Below are positions 1 to 8,753 of a DNA stretch of 64,000 nt, one piece after another (the stretch's first letter is position 1; every line of letters begins with the position of its first letter). This stretch comes from Methanofollis fontis. Lineage in GTDB: Archaea > Halobacteriota > Methanomicrobia > Methanomicrobiales > Methanofollaceae. The DNA lies in assembly GCF_004297185.1 (NCBI RefSeq), contig NZ_PGCL01000002.1, positions 186,001-250,000 of the forward strand, written 5' to 3'. The translations under genes and the position numbers were made by a program. The notes under the pieces were generated by a model that worked only from the letters and a program-made list of their open reading frames with translations, made no database searches and had not been told where the DNA came from.

Positions 1-16
1 AAACCGATCTCTGTAT

Positions 17-469
17 ATGGAACGGCTTCATCTCCTCATCCTTGCGGTCGGCGTCGTCATCGGCGGGGCACTTGCCATCACCGTGGATGTGTTTATGGGA
101 GTGTCGGTGGCCATCATCTTCGGGACGATTGCCATGTCGCTCCACATCATGAACGACACAAAAAATTTGCCTGATATCTCCTGCCGACTCACCGAGGATG
201 CAAAGGCGGTCCAGCTCAAGAACAGCGGCAACGCCCCGGCCGAGGGGATTCATGTCGCCCTCGTACCGTTGAACATCGAGTTCGACGTCCCTGTGCTCGG
301 GGTGGAAGAGGAGTACACCCATGCCCTGCCCGAGATGGTGGAGCGGGTGAAGGTCGTTATCACCTACCGGAACACCGAAGGAGGGGGGTTCAACCGCACC
401 CTCAAGCTCTCATCCATGGATGACGACGACCCGCTCAAACCTGCCTTCCCGATGTTCTCCTGGAAGTAA
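17..469 (+). CDS. Small membrane-anchored protein, function unknown
   Basis: The 150-residue product opens with two hydrophobic helices (about residues 5-22 and 26-43) and continues as a soluble domain of about 100 residues with alternating polar and hydrophobic stretches that suggest beta structure. I do not recognise the family. The gene is convergent with the next one and stands alone at the left edge of the window, so context gives no function. The start ATG lies only 16 nt into the window, so an upstream start cannot be excluded. It is probably a membrane protein with its C-terminal domain exposed on one face. Confidence 0.7.
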   Translation: MERLHLLILAVGVVIGGALAITVDVFMGVSVAIIFGTIAMSLHIMNDTKNLPDISCRLTEDAKAVQLKNSGNAPAEGIHVALVPLNIEFDVPVLGVEEEYTHALPEMVERVKVVITYRNTEGGGFNRTLKLSSMDDDDPLKPAFPMFSWK

Positions 470-519
470 GAAAAATGTTGATGAATACTATGGTGAGGGG
501 TTGAACCCCTGCTGCCGGT

Positions 520-1062
520 TCAGTCGCTCTTCTCTTCTTTTTTTCCGGTGATCAGGTCGAGGGTTCTTCCGAGGGCGGCAACCGTCTCCTCCTCTTCCTT
601 GTAGTACTCTGAGAGCGCCCGGTAGAGCATCAGCATCACCTCGTCGCCATAGATCTCGATGGCATCTGCCGCTGAGAGTGGGCAGGCGTAGGAGTCCACC
701 TCCATCCCCTCGGTGGAGTACATCAGTTCCATGAACTCCCCCTTCTCATTCAGGGTGCAGAACTGGTCGTTCACCCTCTTCTGCGCATCGTCCGGGCGAT
801 AGGGGAGGGGGTCGGTCCGTCCGAGGACGATCATCCGCTCCCGGTAATATTCGGGATTGAAGATCTCCCCCTTTGTGTCCTTCCGCCCCTTCTTCAGGAG
901 GTTCATTCCGATCCGCCCGACAATCGGGGCCGCCATCTCTCCCATCCGCGCCAGGAGTTCTGCCCTCTTCCCGGCGACTTCGGCGGTCATCTGTTCCTTT
1001 TCGGTTTCAGCCTCTTTGATCCGGCGGATCAGGGCGTTATATCCTGCTTCAATCTCGTCCAT
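520..1062 (-). CDS. Conserved hypothetical protein with N-terminal coiled coil
   Basis: This 180-residue soluble protein begins MDEIEAGYN. That ATG is preceded by a GGAG ribosome-binding site about 8 nt upstream; the reading frame stays open further upstream but runs into the methylthiotransferase gene, so the internal start is preferred. Residues about 5-50 are charged and heptad-like, suggesting a coiled coil. The rest is mixed alpha/beta with no catalytic motif I recognise, and the tail is rich in Glu and Lys. It lies 34 nt downstream of the methylthiotransferase gene on the same strand, so the two are probably co-transcribed. Confidence 0.75.
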   Translation of the reverse strand: MDEIEAGYNALIRRIKEAETEKEQMTAEVAGKRAELLARMGEMAAPIVGRIGMNLLKKGRKDTKGEIFNPEYYRERMIVLGRTDPLPYRPDDAQKRVNDQFCTLNEKGEFMELMYSTEGMEVDSYACPLSAADAIEIYGDEVMLMLYRALSEYYKEEEETVAALGRTLDLITGKKEEKSD

Positions 1063-1096
1063 CGGTATTCTCCGTATATGGGTATTATCACCACCG

Positions 1097-2320
1097 CTAT
1101 TTTGATGCTGTGGCCCGCCCGGTGAGGTAGACCGTGCGGTTGCCGGTGATCTCCGCACAGAGGCGTTCGCCCGGTCTGAACTCCCCCTGAAGGATCACCT
1201 CCCGGTAGGCATCATCCCGCCCCACCACCGAACCGTTCCGCTTCCGGCAGGTGACCGTCACCTCACAGCGCCGCCCGACGAATTCTGCATTCTGCTCACG
1301 GTAGATCTCCTTTGCGGCGGCATCCAGCAGGCGCGATCGCTCCTTCGCGATCCGCTCGGGCCAGGGTTTCAACGCCGCCGCAGGCGTCCCGGGCCGCGGC
1401 GAGTAGCGGGTGACATTCACCTTTTCCGGGCGCACCCGTCTGAGCAGGTCCAGGCTTGCGGTGAAGTCCTCGTCGCTCTCGGTCGGAAAGCCCGTGATGA
1501 AATCGGTGGAGATGCGGATCCCGGGCACATCCCGGCGGAGGGTGGCGACCAGGGATTCAAACTCCCCCGCCGTATAGCCGCGGTTCATCGCCTCCAGAAC
1601 GGCGTCTGACCCTGACTGCACCGGCAGGTGGACGAAGGCATATACCTTCCCCTCCATGATGGCGCGGGAGAGATCCCCTGCAATCGGTATCGCCGTTGCC
1701 GGGTTCATCATCCCGAGCCTCAGGCGGAAATCACCCGGAACTGCTGAGATTGCATCGATAAGAGAGGGGAGTTCGTCGCCGGTGTCCCGGCCCCATGCGC
1801 TGACGTCCTGCCCGGTCACCTGCACCTCCACCACCCCGCCGGCGACCAGGGCCGTCACCTCCCGGCAGATCTCATCTGCCGCCCTGCTCCAGAGGGGCCC
1901 CCGCGCAAAACGGGTGATGCAGTAGGCGCACGATCCCGTGCACCCGGCGGCGACCTGGACGATCCCGATCCCCTCCCGAACGCCGGTGCAGGCTGCGGTG
2001 CTCCGTCCTCTGATCTCTTCGGGCATGATGAGCACGGCATCGGGCGCAGCGTCATGGATCAGGTGTGCCTGGACCACCGGCATGCACCCGGTGACGAAGA
2101 GGGGGCGGTCTGCATACCTCCGGATCCGCCTGAGCATATGCCGCTCCGTCCACCCGACCACCGTGCAGGTGTTGATGACCACGGCATCGGCCTTTGCCGG
2201 ATCGGCGGTGACGGTGCAGCCCTGCCCCTCCAGGATCCCGATCAACCATCCGGTGTCGGCATGGTTGTAGGTGCACCCGTAGGTCTCGATATATACCCGC
2301 CGATCGCGTAGCCTTTCCAT
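1097..2320 (-). CDS. tRNA t6A37 methylthiotransferase (MtaB/CDKAL1-type radical SAM enzyme)
   Basis: The enzyme adds a methylthio group to N6-threonylcarbamoyladenosine-37 of tRNAs, giving ms2t6A. The 407-residue protein has the full family layout: an N-terminal UPF0004 domain with three cluster cysteines (C16, C52, C79), a radical SAM domain with the CxxxCxxC motif (C127, C131, C134, within GCTGSCAYC), and a C-terminal TRAM RNA-binding domain from about residue 340. Length and motifs match archaeal and eukaryotic MtaB-type proteins rather than bacterial MiaB. It starts 164 nt from the divergent nadX gene, so a promoter should lie between them. Family assignment is secure; exact substrate is by family. 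Confidence 0.93.
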   Translation of the reverse strand: MERLRDRRVYIETYGCTYNHADTGWLIGILEGQGCTVTADPAKADAVVINTCTVVGWTERHMLRRIRRYADRPLFVTGCMPVVQAHLIHDAAPDAVLIMPEEIRGRSTAACTGVREGIGIVQVAAGCTGSCAYCITRFARGPLWSRAADEICREVTALVAGGVVEVQVTGQDVSAWGRDTGDELPSLIDAISAVPGDFRLRLGMMNPATAIPIAGDLSRAIMEGKVYAFVHLPVQSGSDAVLEAMNRGYTAGEFESLVATLRRDVPGIRISTDFITGFPTESDEDFTASLDLLRRVRPEKVNVTRYSPRPGTPAAALKPWPERIAKERSRLLDAAAKEIYREQNAEFVGRRCEVTVTCRKRNGSVVGRDDAYREVILQGEFRPGERLCAEITGNRTVYLTGRATASK

Positions 2321-2484
2321 CAGAGAAGCGTATGTCGCCCTCCCTTATCAGGGGCATGATCGCGCCAGCGCCCTGTCGTCACCTGAGGGCCGGATCTTCG
2401 ATTTATGGATTCAGAAGCCCGGAGAAGAGTAATCACCCTGCGCTCATCACAATGCTTAACCGCCCGTCCGCATATTGTATATGA

Positions 2485-3243
2485 ATGCTCACGATAGGTC
2501 TGCTGGGGTGCGGCAATATCGGGAATATAATTGTTAAAAATCATGTCGGAGTGGAAATTGTCGCCCTTTTCGATCAGATGCCCGGACGCGCCGAGGAACT
2601 GGGTCGCCTCTGCGGAGCCAGGGCGTTTGCCAATATTGAGGAATTTTTCAACCAGGAATTCGATATCGTCGTCGAGGCAGCATCGGTCTCGGCTGCCCAC
2701 CAATATGCCATGGCGGCCCTTGAGCACGGGAAGGACCTGGTGGTCATGAGTGTCGGCGCCTTCGCCGACGAGGGGTTCAGGGAGGACCTCAATGACCTGG
2801 CCAGACGCCTCGGGCGCCGGATCTATGTGCCGAGCGGCGCCATCTTTGGCCTCGACAACCTGAAAATCGGGCAGATCTCCGGGATCAGCAAACTCCTCCT
2901 CCGCTCCACAAAAAACCCCCGCTCCCTCAATATGGAGACCACGGAACGCACCCTCCTCTTCTCCGGGCAGGCGAACGAGTGCATCAGGCACTATCCCAAG
3001 AACACCAATGTTTCGGTCGCACTCGAACTGGCGGCCGGTCGTCCGGTCGAGGTGGAGCTCTGGGCCGATCCGGCCGTGGACCGGAACGTGCACGAGATCA
3101 TCATCGAGGGCGATTTCGGGGAGGCCACCATCACCGTCAGGAACCGGACCAGTCCTGATAACCCGGCGACGAGTTATCTTGCCGCCCTCTCCATCGTCAC
3201 CCTCCTGAAAAACCTTGCCGAACCGATGCGGGTGGGCACATGA
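2485..3243 (+). CDS. nadX: L-aspartate dehydrogenase
   Basis: NadX oxidises L-aspartate to iminoaspartate with NAD(P)+, the first step of de novo NAD synthesis, in place of the flavin-dependent oxidase NadB. The 252-residue protein starts with a Rossmann nucleotide-binding motif (GLLGCGNIG at residues 5-13) and has the C-terminal catalytic half of the DUF108 family. It is followed by nadA with a 4-nt ATGA overlap and then nadC, which fixes its role. No Shine-Dalgarno sequence is visible before the ATG, so the message may be leaderless. An ATG lies 4 nt upstream but is out of frame. Confidence 0.94.
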   Translation: MLTIGLLGCGNIGNIIVKNHVGVEIVALFDQMPGRAEELGRLCGARAFANIEEFFNQEFDIVVEAASVSAAHQYAMAALEHGKDLVVMSVGAFADEGFREDLNDLARRLGRRIYVPSGAIFGLDNLKIGQISGISKLLLRSTKNPRSLNMETTERTLLFSGQANECIRHYPKNTNVSVALELAAGRPVEVELWADPAVDRNVHEIIIEGDFGEATITVRNRTSPDNPATSYLAALSIVTLLKNLAEPMRVGT

Positions 3244-4133
3244 AGGCCGATGAGATCCGGCGCATGGCCGCTGAACAGAATGCGGTGATCCTGGCCCACA
3301 ACTATCAGCGCCCCGAGGTGCAGGACATCGCCGACGTTGTCGGCGATAGCCTCGAACTGGCCATTAAGGCGAAGGAAACAACGGCAGATGTGATCGTCTT
3401 CTGCGGGGTGGATTTCATGGCCGAAACGGCGAAGATCCTCAACCCCGGCAAACGGGTGCTCCTGCCGGTACGGGAGGCCACCTGTCCACTTGCCGAGGCC
3501 CTCACCCCGGAGATGGTGCGCGAGGCGCGCTCCCGCCACCCCGGTGCCGCCGTGGTGCTCTATGTGAACTCGACGGCGGAGTGCAAGGCCGAGGCAGACA
3601 TCACCTGCACCTCGGCAAATGCCGTCGGGGTGGTCCGCTCCCTGGAGGAGGAGGAGATCCTCTTCGGCCCGGACGCAAACCTCGGCTGCTACGTGCAACG
3701 GATGGTCCCGGAAAAGCGGATCATCCCCCTGCCGCCCGGCGGCCACTGCCCGGTCCATCAGCGCTTCAGCCTGGATGATGTGAAACAGGGGCGGGAGCGG
3801 GGTGACGCCGTCGTCTGCCATCCGGAATGTCCTCCCGAGGTGCAACAGGCCTCCGACCTGATCGCATCCACCGGTGGCATGGTGCGGGAGGCCGGAGGAC
3901 ACCCGAGGTGGACGGTGCTGACCGATGCGGCGATGACCTATCGCCTCAGCCGGGAGTTTCCGGGGGGTGTCTTCCACCCGGTGGAGGGCGCCGAGTGTGA
4001 GGATATGAAATTGACGACGATCGACGACGTCCTCCATGCCCTCCGCACCGGCGAATATAATGTGGAGGTCGACGCCGATATCGCCGCGCGGGCCCGCCGC
4101 GCAATCGAGCGGATGATCGCCATACGGAGGTGA
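3240..4133 (+). CDS. nadA: Quinolinate synthase A
   Basis: NadA condenses iminoaspartate with dihydroxyacetone phosphate to quinolinate using a [4Fe-4S] cluster. The protein has 297 residues, normal for the compact archaeal form. Likely cluster ligands are C82 (TCPLAEA), C170 (GHCPVH) and C253 (AECEDMKLTT), with spacing very close to that of characterised enzymes. The N-terminal HNYQRPEVQDIAD segment is typical of the family. The start codon overlaps the nadX stop, so translation is probably coupled. Confidence 0.95.
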   Translation: MKADEIRRMAAEQNAVILAHNYQRPEVQDIADVVGDSLELAIKAKETTADVIVFCGVDFMAETAKILNPGKRVLLPVREATCPLAEALTPEMVREARSRHPGAAVVLYVNSTAECKAEADITCTSANAVGVVRSLEEEEILFGPDANLGCYVQRMVPEKRIIPLPPGGHCPVHQRFSLDDVKQGRERGDAVVCHPECPPEVQQASDLIASTGGMVREAGGHPRWTVLTDAAMTYRLSREFPGGVFHPVEGAECEDMKLTTIDDVLHALRTGEYNVEVDADIAARARRAIERMIAIRR

Positions 4134-4140
4134 AAAACCC

Positions 4141-4980
4141 GTGATCGACCGTGCGCACCTGATCGCATTTCTCGAAGAGGACGCTCCCTATGGTGATATC
4201 ACCTCCGAATCGGTGATACCGGTTAACACTACGGCGGAGGCGGTTGTCGTCGTCAGGGAGCGGGCAGTTGTTGCCGGTCTTGAGGAGGCCTCGTTTCTCT
4301 TCCGTCACCTCGGCGCCGTTGTGGCCGAAGGTGCCGCCGACGGCGACGATGTGGAGGGCGGTGCCGTGCTGCTCAGGATCTCGGGGTCGGCACGGGCGAT
4401 CCTGTATGCCGAACGGACGGCCCTGAACCTGATCGGGAGGATGAGCGGCATCGCCACCGCCACGCGGGCGGCGGTGCGGGTGGTGGAGGCGGCGGCGCCC
4501 GGGGTGCGGGTGGCCTCTACCCGCAAGACCTGCCCTGGTCTCCGTCTCCTCGACAAAAAGGCCGTGGTCCTCGGTGGAGGCGTGGCACACCGCTCCTGTC
4601 TCTCCGATATGGTGCTGATCAAGGACAACCACCTCGCCATCGTCGGGCTGGAGGATGCGATCCGCCGGGCGCGGCAGGGCTGCCCCTACCACCGGATCGA
4701 GGCCGAGGTGGAGTGCCCCGGAGATGCGGTGCGTGCGGCCCGCGCCGGCGCCGACATCGTGCTCCTGGACAATATGTCCCCTGAGGAGGTGCAGGAGAGC
4801 GTGGCGGCGCTTCATACCGACGGACTGCGCGAGCGGGTGCTGCTGGAGATCTCGGGCGGTGTAACCTCCGATACCCTGAACGCCTATGCCGCATCGGGTG
4901 CGGACCTGATCAGCATGGGCATGCTGACGCACTCGGTCCGAAACGTCGATGTCAGTCTTGATATCGTCCGGACCGGGTAG
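4141..4980 (+). CDS. nadC: Nicotinate-nucleotide pyrophosphorylase (carboxylating)
   Basis: NadC converts quinolinate and PRPP to nicotinate mononucleotide, releasing CO2. The 279-residue product has the family motifs ERTALNLIGRMSGIAT and STRKTCPGLRLLDKKAV, with the active-site Lys and Arg residues of type II phosphoribosyltransferases, and a C-terminal half-barrel. It starts with GTG. A strong GGAGGTGA ribosome-binding site overlaps the end of nadA about 9 nt upstream, which supports the GTG. It closes the nadX-nadA-nadC operon and is followed by a T-run at 4988-4994. Confidence 0.95.
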   Translation: MIDRAHLIAFLEEDAPYGDITSESVIPVNTTAEAVVVVRERAVVAGLEEASFLFRHLGAVVAEGAADGDDVEGGAVLLRISGSARAILYAERTALNLIGRMSGIATATRAAVRVVEAAAPGVRVASTRKTCPGLRLLDKKAVVLGGGVAHRSCLSDMVLIKDNHLAIVGLEDAIRRARQGCPYHRIEAEVECPGDAVRAARAGADIVLLDNMSPEEVQESVAALHTDGLRERVLLEISGGVTSDTLNAYAASGADLISMGMLTHSVRNVDVSLDIVRTG

Positions 4981-4987
4981 ATTATCC

Positions 4988-4994
4988 TTTTTTT
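4988..4994 (+). terminator. T-run terminator after nadC
   Basis: Seven consecutive T residues lie 8 nt after the nadC stop codon. Short T-runs after the last gene of an operon are the usual intrinsic termination signal in Euryarchaeota. No hairpin is needed or seen. Confidence 0.5.
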
Positions 4995-5070
4995 CTCCGT
5001 CTTCGGCAGGAGGCGGTAAGGTTCTTATGGTCTCACGCCGTATTGTTTCGTTCATCTCAGGTTCGTCACC

Positions 5071-6066
5071 ATGTCCGCAGATACTGACCAGTGTAGCCGA
5101 TCGCTCTCCGAGGAGGAGGAATCTCTGGAGGGAGAGATCAGTGAGTTCATCCGTTCTCTCGGGGATGCGAGCCTGTCTGCCCGCTGGGAGGCGATTTCCT
5201 CCCTTGTGGATGCCGGAGCGCCGGCCGTGGTGGCGCTCCATGCCGCCCTGAAGGATCCGAATAAATATGTCCGCTGGGGTGCCGCCGAGGCCCTCGGCCG
5301 GATCGGTGATCCCCGGTCGGTCGCTCCCCTGATTGCGGCGCTGAAGGACCATGACAAGGACGTGCGCTGGAAGGCGGCAATCAGTCTCGGTGGCATGGGG
5401 GCGGGAGAGGCGGTCTGCCCCCTCATCGTTGCCCTGGATGACGACGACCCGGACGTCCGCTGGGGGGCTGCAACGGCCCTCGGTGAGATTGGCGATGAGC
5501 GGGCAGTCGAATACCTGATCACCGCCCTGCAGGAGAAAAAGGGGCCGGACGGTCGAGACGGGATCATCATCGCCCTCGGTGAACTGCGGGACCGGCGGGC
5601 TGTTGCCCCGCTGGTTGCGGCGCTCGAGGATCGCAACTATGAGATCCGGTTCGAGGCGGTCAAGGCGCTTGGCAAGATCGGGGATCCGGCAGCCCTCGAT
5701 GCCCTGATCTGCTGCATAAAAGATGAGAACTGGGAGGTCAGACTCGTCGCCGCCGAGGCGATCGTGCGGTCCGGCGGATCCGCAGACCTCGAACCCCTCT
5801 TCAACCTCCTCACCGACGAATCCTCAGACGTGCGACGGACCGCCGCCGGCATCCTGGGCGATATCGGCGATTCCGGTGCGGTGGACGCCCTCATCGCCGT
5901 GCTCAGGCACGACGAGGAATGCCGGTATGAGGCCGCCGAGGCGCTCGGTCGGATCGGTGACCCGTGCGCCAGCGCTCCCCTCACGCAGATCTATGACTCC
6001 TGCGACCCCTGTGTGCGGGTGGCGATCGTGAACGCCCTTGCACAGATCGCCGCAAAAAATCGATAA
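5071..6066 (+). CDS. HEAT-repeat (PBS lyase-type) scaffold protein
   Basis: The 331-residue acidic protein is almost entirely about nine helical repeats of about 31 residues, with the recurring pattern VRWGAAEALGRIGD followed by APLIAAL. These are HEAT-like repeats of the PBS-lyase type, which form a curved protein-binding solenoid. No catalytic domain is attached, so it is probably an adaptor. The repeats are regular from residue about 50 to the end; residues 1-40 are acidic and unlike the repeats. It sits between the nad operon and a convergent stress-protein gene, and context does not identify a partner. Confidence 0.88.
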   Translation: MSADTDQCSRSLSEEEESLEGEISEFIRSLGDASLSARWEAISSLVDAGAPAVVALHAALKDPNKYVRWGAAEALGRIGDPRSVAPLIAALKDHDKDVRWKAAISLGGMGAGEAVCPLIVALDDDDPDVRWGAATALGEIGDERAVEYLITALQEKKGPDGRDGIIIALGELRDRRAVAPLVAALEDRNYEIRFEAVKALGKIGDPAALDALICCIKDENWEVRLVAAEAIVRSGGSADLEPLFNLLTDESSDVRRTAAGILGDIGDSGAVDALIAVLRHDEECRYEAAEALGRIGDPCASAPLTQIYDSCDPCVRVAIVNALAQIAAKNR

Positions 6067-6084
6067 ACTCCGATTCTCTTTCCT

Positions 6085-6534
6085 TCACCGGACAATCAGT
6101 GCCGGTACATCGATATCGCCGCAGATCTCACCGAGGCAGCTGCCGATCTGGGCCTTCCCACTCCGCCCGTAGGCGCCCATCACCACCAGCCCGTAACCGC
6201 CCTCCCGGATCTCGCGGACGATCTCGTCCCGCCGGTCGCCCTCGGTGATCTTTGTGGTGCAGCGGCACCCCTCGCGGCTGCAGAACCCCTGGATTGAGTC
6301 CAGCTCGGTCTGTATGTTCTTCTGCATATCCTGCCAGATGTTCTGCTCATAGGTGCCGATGATCTCGCACTGATCGCTCTGCGTGCAGTAGTTGAAGGCC
6401 ATCGTCCGCGCCTCGCGCCGGTCGAGCACTGAAAAGAGCACTACATCTGCCCCTTTCTTCTTTCCGATTGCGGTGGCGTGCAGTGCACCCTTGTGGCTCC
6501 ACTTTGATCCGTCGATTAATGCCAGTATTTTCAT
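6085..6534 (-). CDS. Universal stress protein A family protein
   Basis: This 149-residue single-domain protein has the UspA fold signatures: an N-terminal strand MKILALIDGS, a central helix, and the C-terminal nucleotide-binding loop GAYGRSGKAQIGSCLGEI near residues 123-140, followed by the strand DVPALIVR. The G-x2-G-x(n)-G-S spacing suggests an ATP-binding Usp. It carries six cysteines (QSDQCEI, GFCSREGCRC and others), many for this family and possibly redox-related. It lies downstream of a transporter gene and a broken copy of it; a second Usp-like gene lies on the other side of that transporter. Confidence 0.9.
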   Translation of the reverse strand: MKILALIDGSKWSHKGALHATAIGKKKGADVVLFSVLDRREARTMAFNYCTQSDQCEIIGTYEQNIWQDMQKNIQTELDSIQGFCSREGCRCTTKITEGDRRDEIVREIREGGYGLVVMGAYGRSGKAQIGSCLGEICGDIDVPALIVR

Positions 6535-6538
6535 CTCA

Positions 6539-6820
6539 TCACCATATGAAGCGTACCCAGAGTATGCCGAGGCCGATCGCCACGCTGACGACGAGAACGA
6601 CCATTCCTATCGTAAGGAAGTCAACAAATCTGATATTTATGCCTTCCCGCTCGGTGATTCCTATGACGATCAGGTTCGCCGGGGCACCGATGGCGGTGCT
6701 GTTTTCCGCCCAGGCCTGCCCCCCCGGGGAGAGCGCCCACCAGAGTGGGTAGATGTCCATTGTGGTCCCCATATCCTTGATTAGCGGGATGAGGGAGGCG
6801 GTGAGCGAGGGGTGCCCTCA
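6539..6820 (-). pseudogene. C-terminal remnant of a second ArsB/NhaD-type transporter gene
   Basis: On the minus strand this stretch encodes a partial protein that aligns with the last ~90 residues of the intact transporter immediately upstream: both contain GTTMDIYPLWWALS and a tail ending in VAIGLGIL. The match begins just after the intact gene's stop codon (roughly LTASLIPLIKDMG against LTATLIPLIKDMG) and runs to a stop at 6539. The two copies have diverged (for example PGGQAWAENS against LGACMGGNG), so this is not a recent duplication. The remaining frame of 77 codons from an internal ATG at 6772 would encode only one or two membrane helices. It is best read as the residue of a tandem paralogue whose 5' three-quarters was deleted. 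Confidence 0.8.
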
Positions 6821-8092
6821 TCAGGTATAGAACAGCAGCAGGATGCCGAGACCAATGGCGACGGTCACCACCAGGATGAGCATGCCCATCTTCAGAAATT
6901 CGATGAAACTGATGGAAATGCCCTCACGCTCGGCGATCCCCACCACGACGACATTGGCGGATGCGGCAATGGCGGTGCCGTTCCCGCCCATGCATGCCCC
7001 CAGGGAGAGCGCCCACCAGAGCGGGTAGATGTCCATCGTGGTCCCCATATCCTTGATCAGCGGGATGAGGGTGGCGGTGAGCGGGATGTTGTCCACGATC
7101 GCCGAGGCAAACGCCGCGAACCAGGCGATGATGATCATCGCCTCGCCGGTCGAGGAGACATGTTCGGTGACGAACTCTGCGATCTGCGTGATCAGTCCGG
7201 TCTCGACCAGTGCGCCGACGATGATGAAGAGTCCGCCGAAGAAGAAGAGGGCGGGCCATTCGATCCGCTCGAAGATCTCCTCGGGCGGCGCCCTGCTCCA
7301 GAACAGGATGATTGCGGCGCCGGTCATGGCGATGATCGCCGGTTCCAGCCCGAGTTGACTGTGGACGAAGAAGAGCACGACCACGAGCAGGATCGTGATC
7401 ACCGACTTGTTGAAGAGGGAGCGGTCCAGGATCGCCGCCCGTTCGTCGAGTGCGTCGATTGTCTTCACGATCTTCGCCTGCTCCTCAGGGCGCACCCGCA
7501 GTGTCTTGCCATAGATCAGGTAGAGCATGCCGAGCATGATCACCATGTCCACGATCACGACCGGTCCCATATTGATCAGGAACTCGTTGAAGGAGAGACC
7601 CGCGGCCGACGCGATCATGATGTTGGGGGGGTCGCCGATGAGGGTCGCCGCTCCGCCGACATTGGATGCGAAGATTTCGGAGAGGAGGAATGGGACGGGA
7701 TTGAGTTTCATCAGTTTGGCGATATAGAGGAGCATCGGTGTGAGGAGGAGGACGGTCGTCACGTTGTCCAGGAATGCGGAGACGACCGCTGTCACGATGG
7801 AGAAGAGGATCAGCACCCCCATCGGTGATCCCTTTGCGAGTTTTGCCGTCCTGATGGCGATGTACTCGAAGAGTCCGCTGTTGCGTGCGGTGTTGACGAT
7901 GATCATCATGCCCATCAGCAGGAAGATGGTGCCGAGATCGAGGTACTCGGGGATCTTCTCCCAGGGCACGATCTGTGCAAACACGATCACGGAGGCGCCT
8001 GCGAGGGCGGCAACGGCGCGGTGGATGCGTTCGTCGATGATCAGGGCATAGGTAACGATGAATACCCCGATTGCCAGCAGTTCTGCATTCAT
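6821..8092 (-). CDS. ArsB/NhaD-superfamily ion transporter (P-protein-like)
   Basis: The 423-residue integral membrane protein has about 11 predicted helices arranged as two related halves, as in the ion-transporter superfamily. Marker motifs are LDNVTTVLLLTP (residues ~108-119), NVGGAATLIGDPPN (144-157) and in the second half VDNIPLTATLIP and GGNGTAIAASANVVVVG. The GDPPN loop and paired DN motifs match the ArsB/NhaD/OCA2 branch, which includes arsenite and Na+/H+ carriers; the substrate cannot be read from sequence. It lies 8 nt after a Usp-like gene, is followed by a broken paralogue and then by a UspA gene, suggesting stress-responsive ion transport. Confidence 0.88.
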   Translation of the reverse strand: MNAELLAIGVFIVTYALIIDERIHRAVAALAGASVIVFAQIVPWEKIPEYLDLGTIFLLMGMMIIVNTARNSGLFEYIAIRTAKLAKGSPMGVLILFSIVTAVVSAFLDNVTTVLLLTPMLLYIAKLMKLNPVPFLLSEIFASNVGGAATLIGDPPNIMIASAAGLSFNEFLINMGPVVIVDMVIMLGMLYLIYGKTLRVRPEEQAKIVKTIDALDERAAILDRSLFNKSVITILLVVVLFFVHSQLGLEPAIIAMTGAAIILFWSRAPPEEIFERIEWPALFFFGGLFIIVGALVETGLITQIAEFVTEHVSSTGEAMIIIAWFAAFASAIVDNIPLTATLIPLIKDMGTTMDIYPLWWALSLGACMGGNGTAIAASANVVVVGIAEREGISISFIEFLKMGMLILVVTVAIGLGILLLFYT

Positions 8093-8100
8093 GAATATCC

Positions 8101-8646
8101 TCAGTAGACGATCATCGGTGTCGTCACCATCTGTGCCAGCTTCATTGTGACCGGGCTGACCGGGGCGACATCAGTCATTGTGGCGGCAAAACGCTTTGAA
8201 ACGGCGATCAGGTCATGATCGCCGGCGAGCTGGATGACATGGTCGAACTTCTTTCCGGAGAACATGCGGCTCTTCACCGTGAGGCCGGCGGTCTCCAGGG
8301 CTTCGGTCGCCCGGTCCAGGATATCGTTGCCATATGCCTCTCTTTTCCGCCTGAACTCGGCGATCGCCGCCTCGTCGAGTGTGTCCTCGACGATACGGAT
8401 CACCTCCATATCGATGATATAGACGACCGATACCGTCGCTCCCTCGTATGCGGAGAGGATGTCAAAGAGTGCCGGCGGGATCTCCTGGACGAAATAGTCC
8501 AGGGGCATCAGGATGCTGTGAATCTCGGGGAGCATCATCTCCTCCTCGGTGAGCAGGAACTCCCTGTACTCCTTCACCACTGTTTCATAGCGTTTCCCGG
8601 CTACGTCCTTGAACTTCCTCTGCAGCAATGAAGTAAAATACCCCAT
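8101..8646 (-). CDS. Universal-stress-protein-like protein in operon with transporter
   Basis: The 181-residue soluble protein has an alpha/beta pattern resembling UspA: strands ILMPLDYF and TVSVVYIID, a helical middle with charged residues, then DLIAVSKRF and a terminal strand TTPMIVY. The classical GxxG nucleotide loop is not evident, so it is probably a non-ATP-binding Usp relative. An N-terminal basic extension (residues 1-40) precedes the domain. It is the first gene of a unit with the ArsB/NhaD-type transporter, 8 nt apart. A TTAATAAAA element about 35 nt before the start is a plausible TATA box. The Usp link is an inference from pattern. Confidence 0.7.
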   Translation of the reverse strand: MGYFTSLLQRKFKDVAGKRYETVVKEYREFLLTEEEMMLPEIHSILMPLDYFVQEIPPALFDILSAYEGATVSVVYIIDMEVIRIVEDTLDEAAIAEFRRKREAYGNDILDRATEALETAGLTVKSRMFSGKKFDHVIQLAGDHDLIAVSKRFAATMTDVAPVSPVTMKLAQMVTTPMIVY

Positions 8647-8753
8647 CGTAATCCACAGTGATATCGGCAGGATTTTATTAACCTTTTTCGTGGTATCGCT
8701 GCAACTCTGAAGGGTTTTCCCGGACGGAAGGGATGGATGCCCGCTCCGCCCGA

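Noticed and set aside
3946-5352. A 468-codon open frame on the minus strand
   Set aside because: It lies antisense across nadA, nadC and the HEAT-repeat gene.
6812-7828. A 338-codon plus-strand frame rich in Asp, Glu and His
   Set aside because: It is antisense to the transporter gene; the composition reflects reversed hydrophobic codons.
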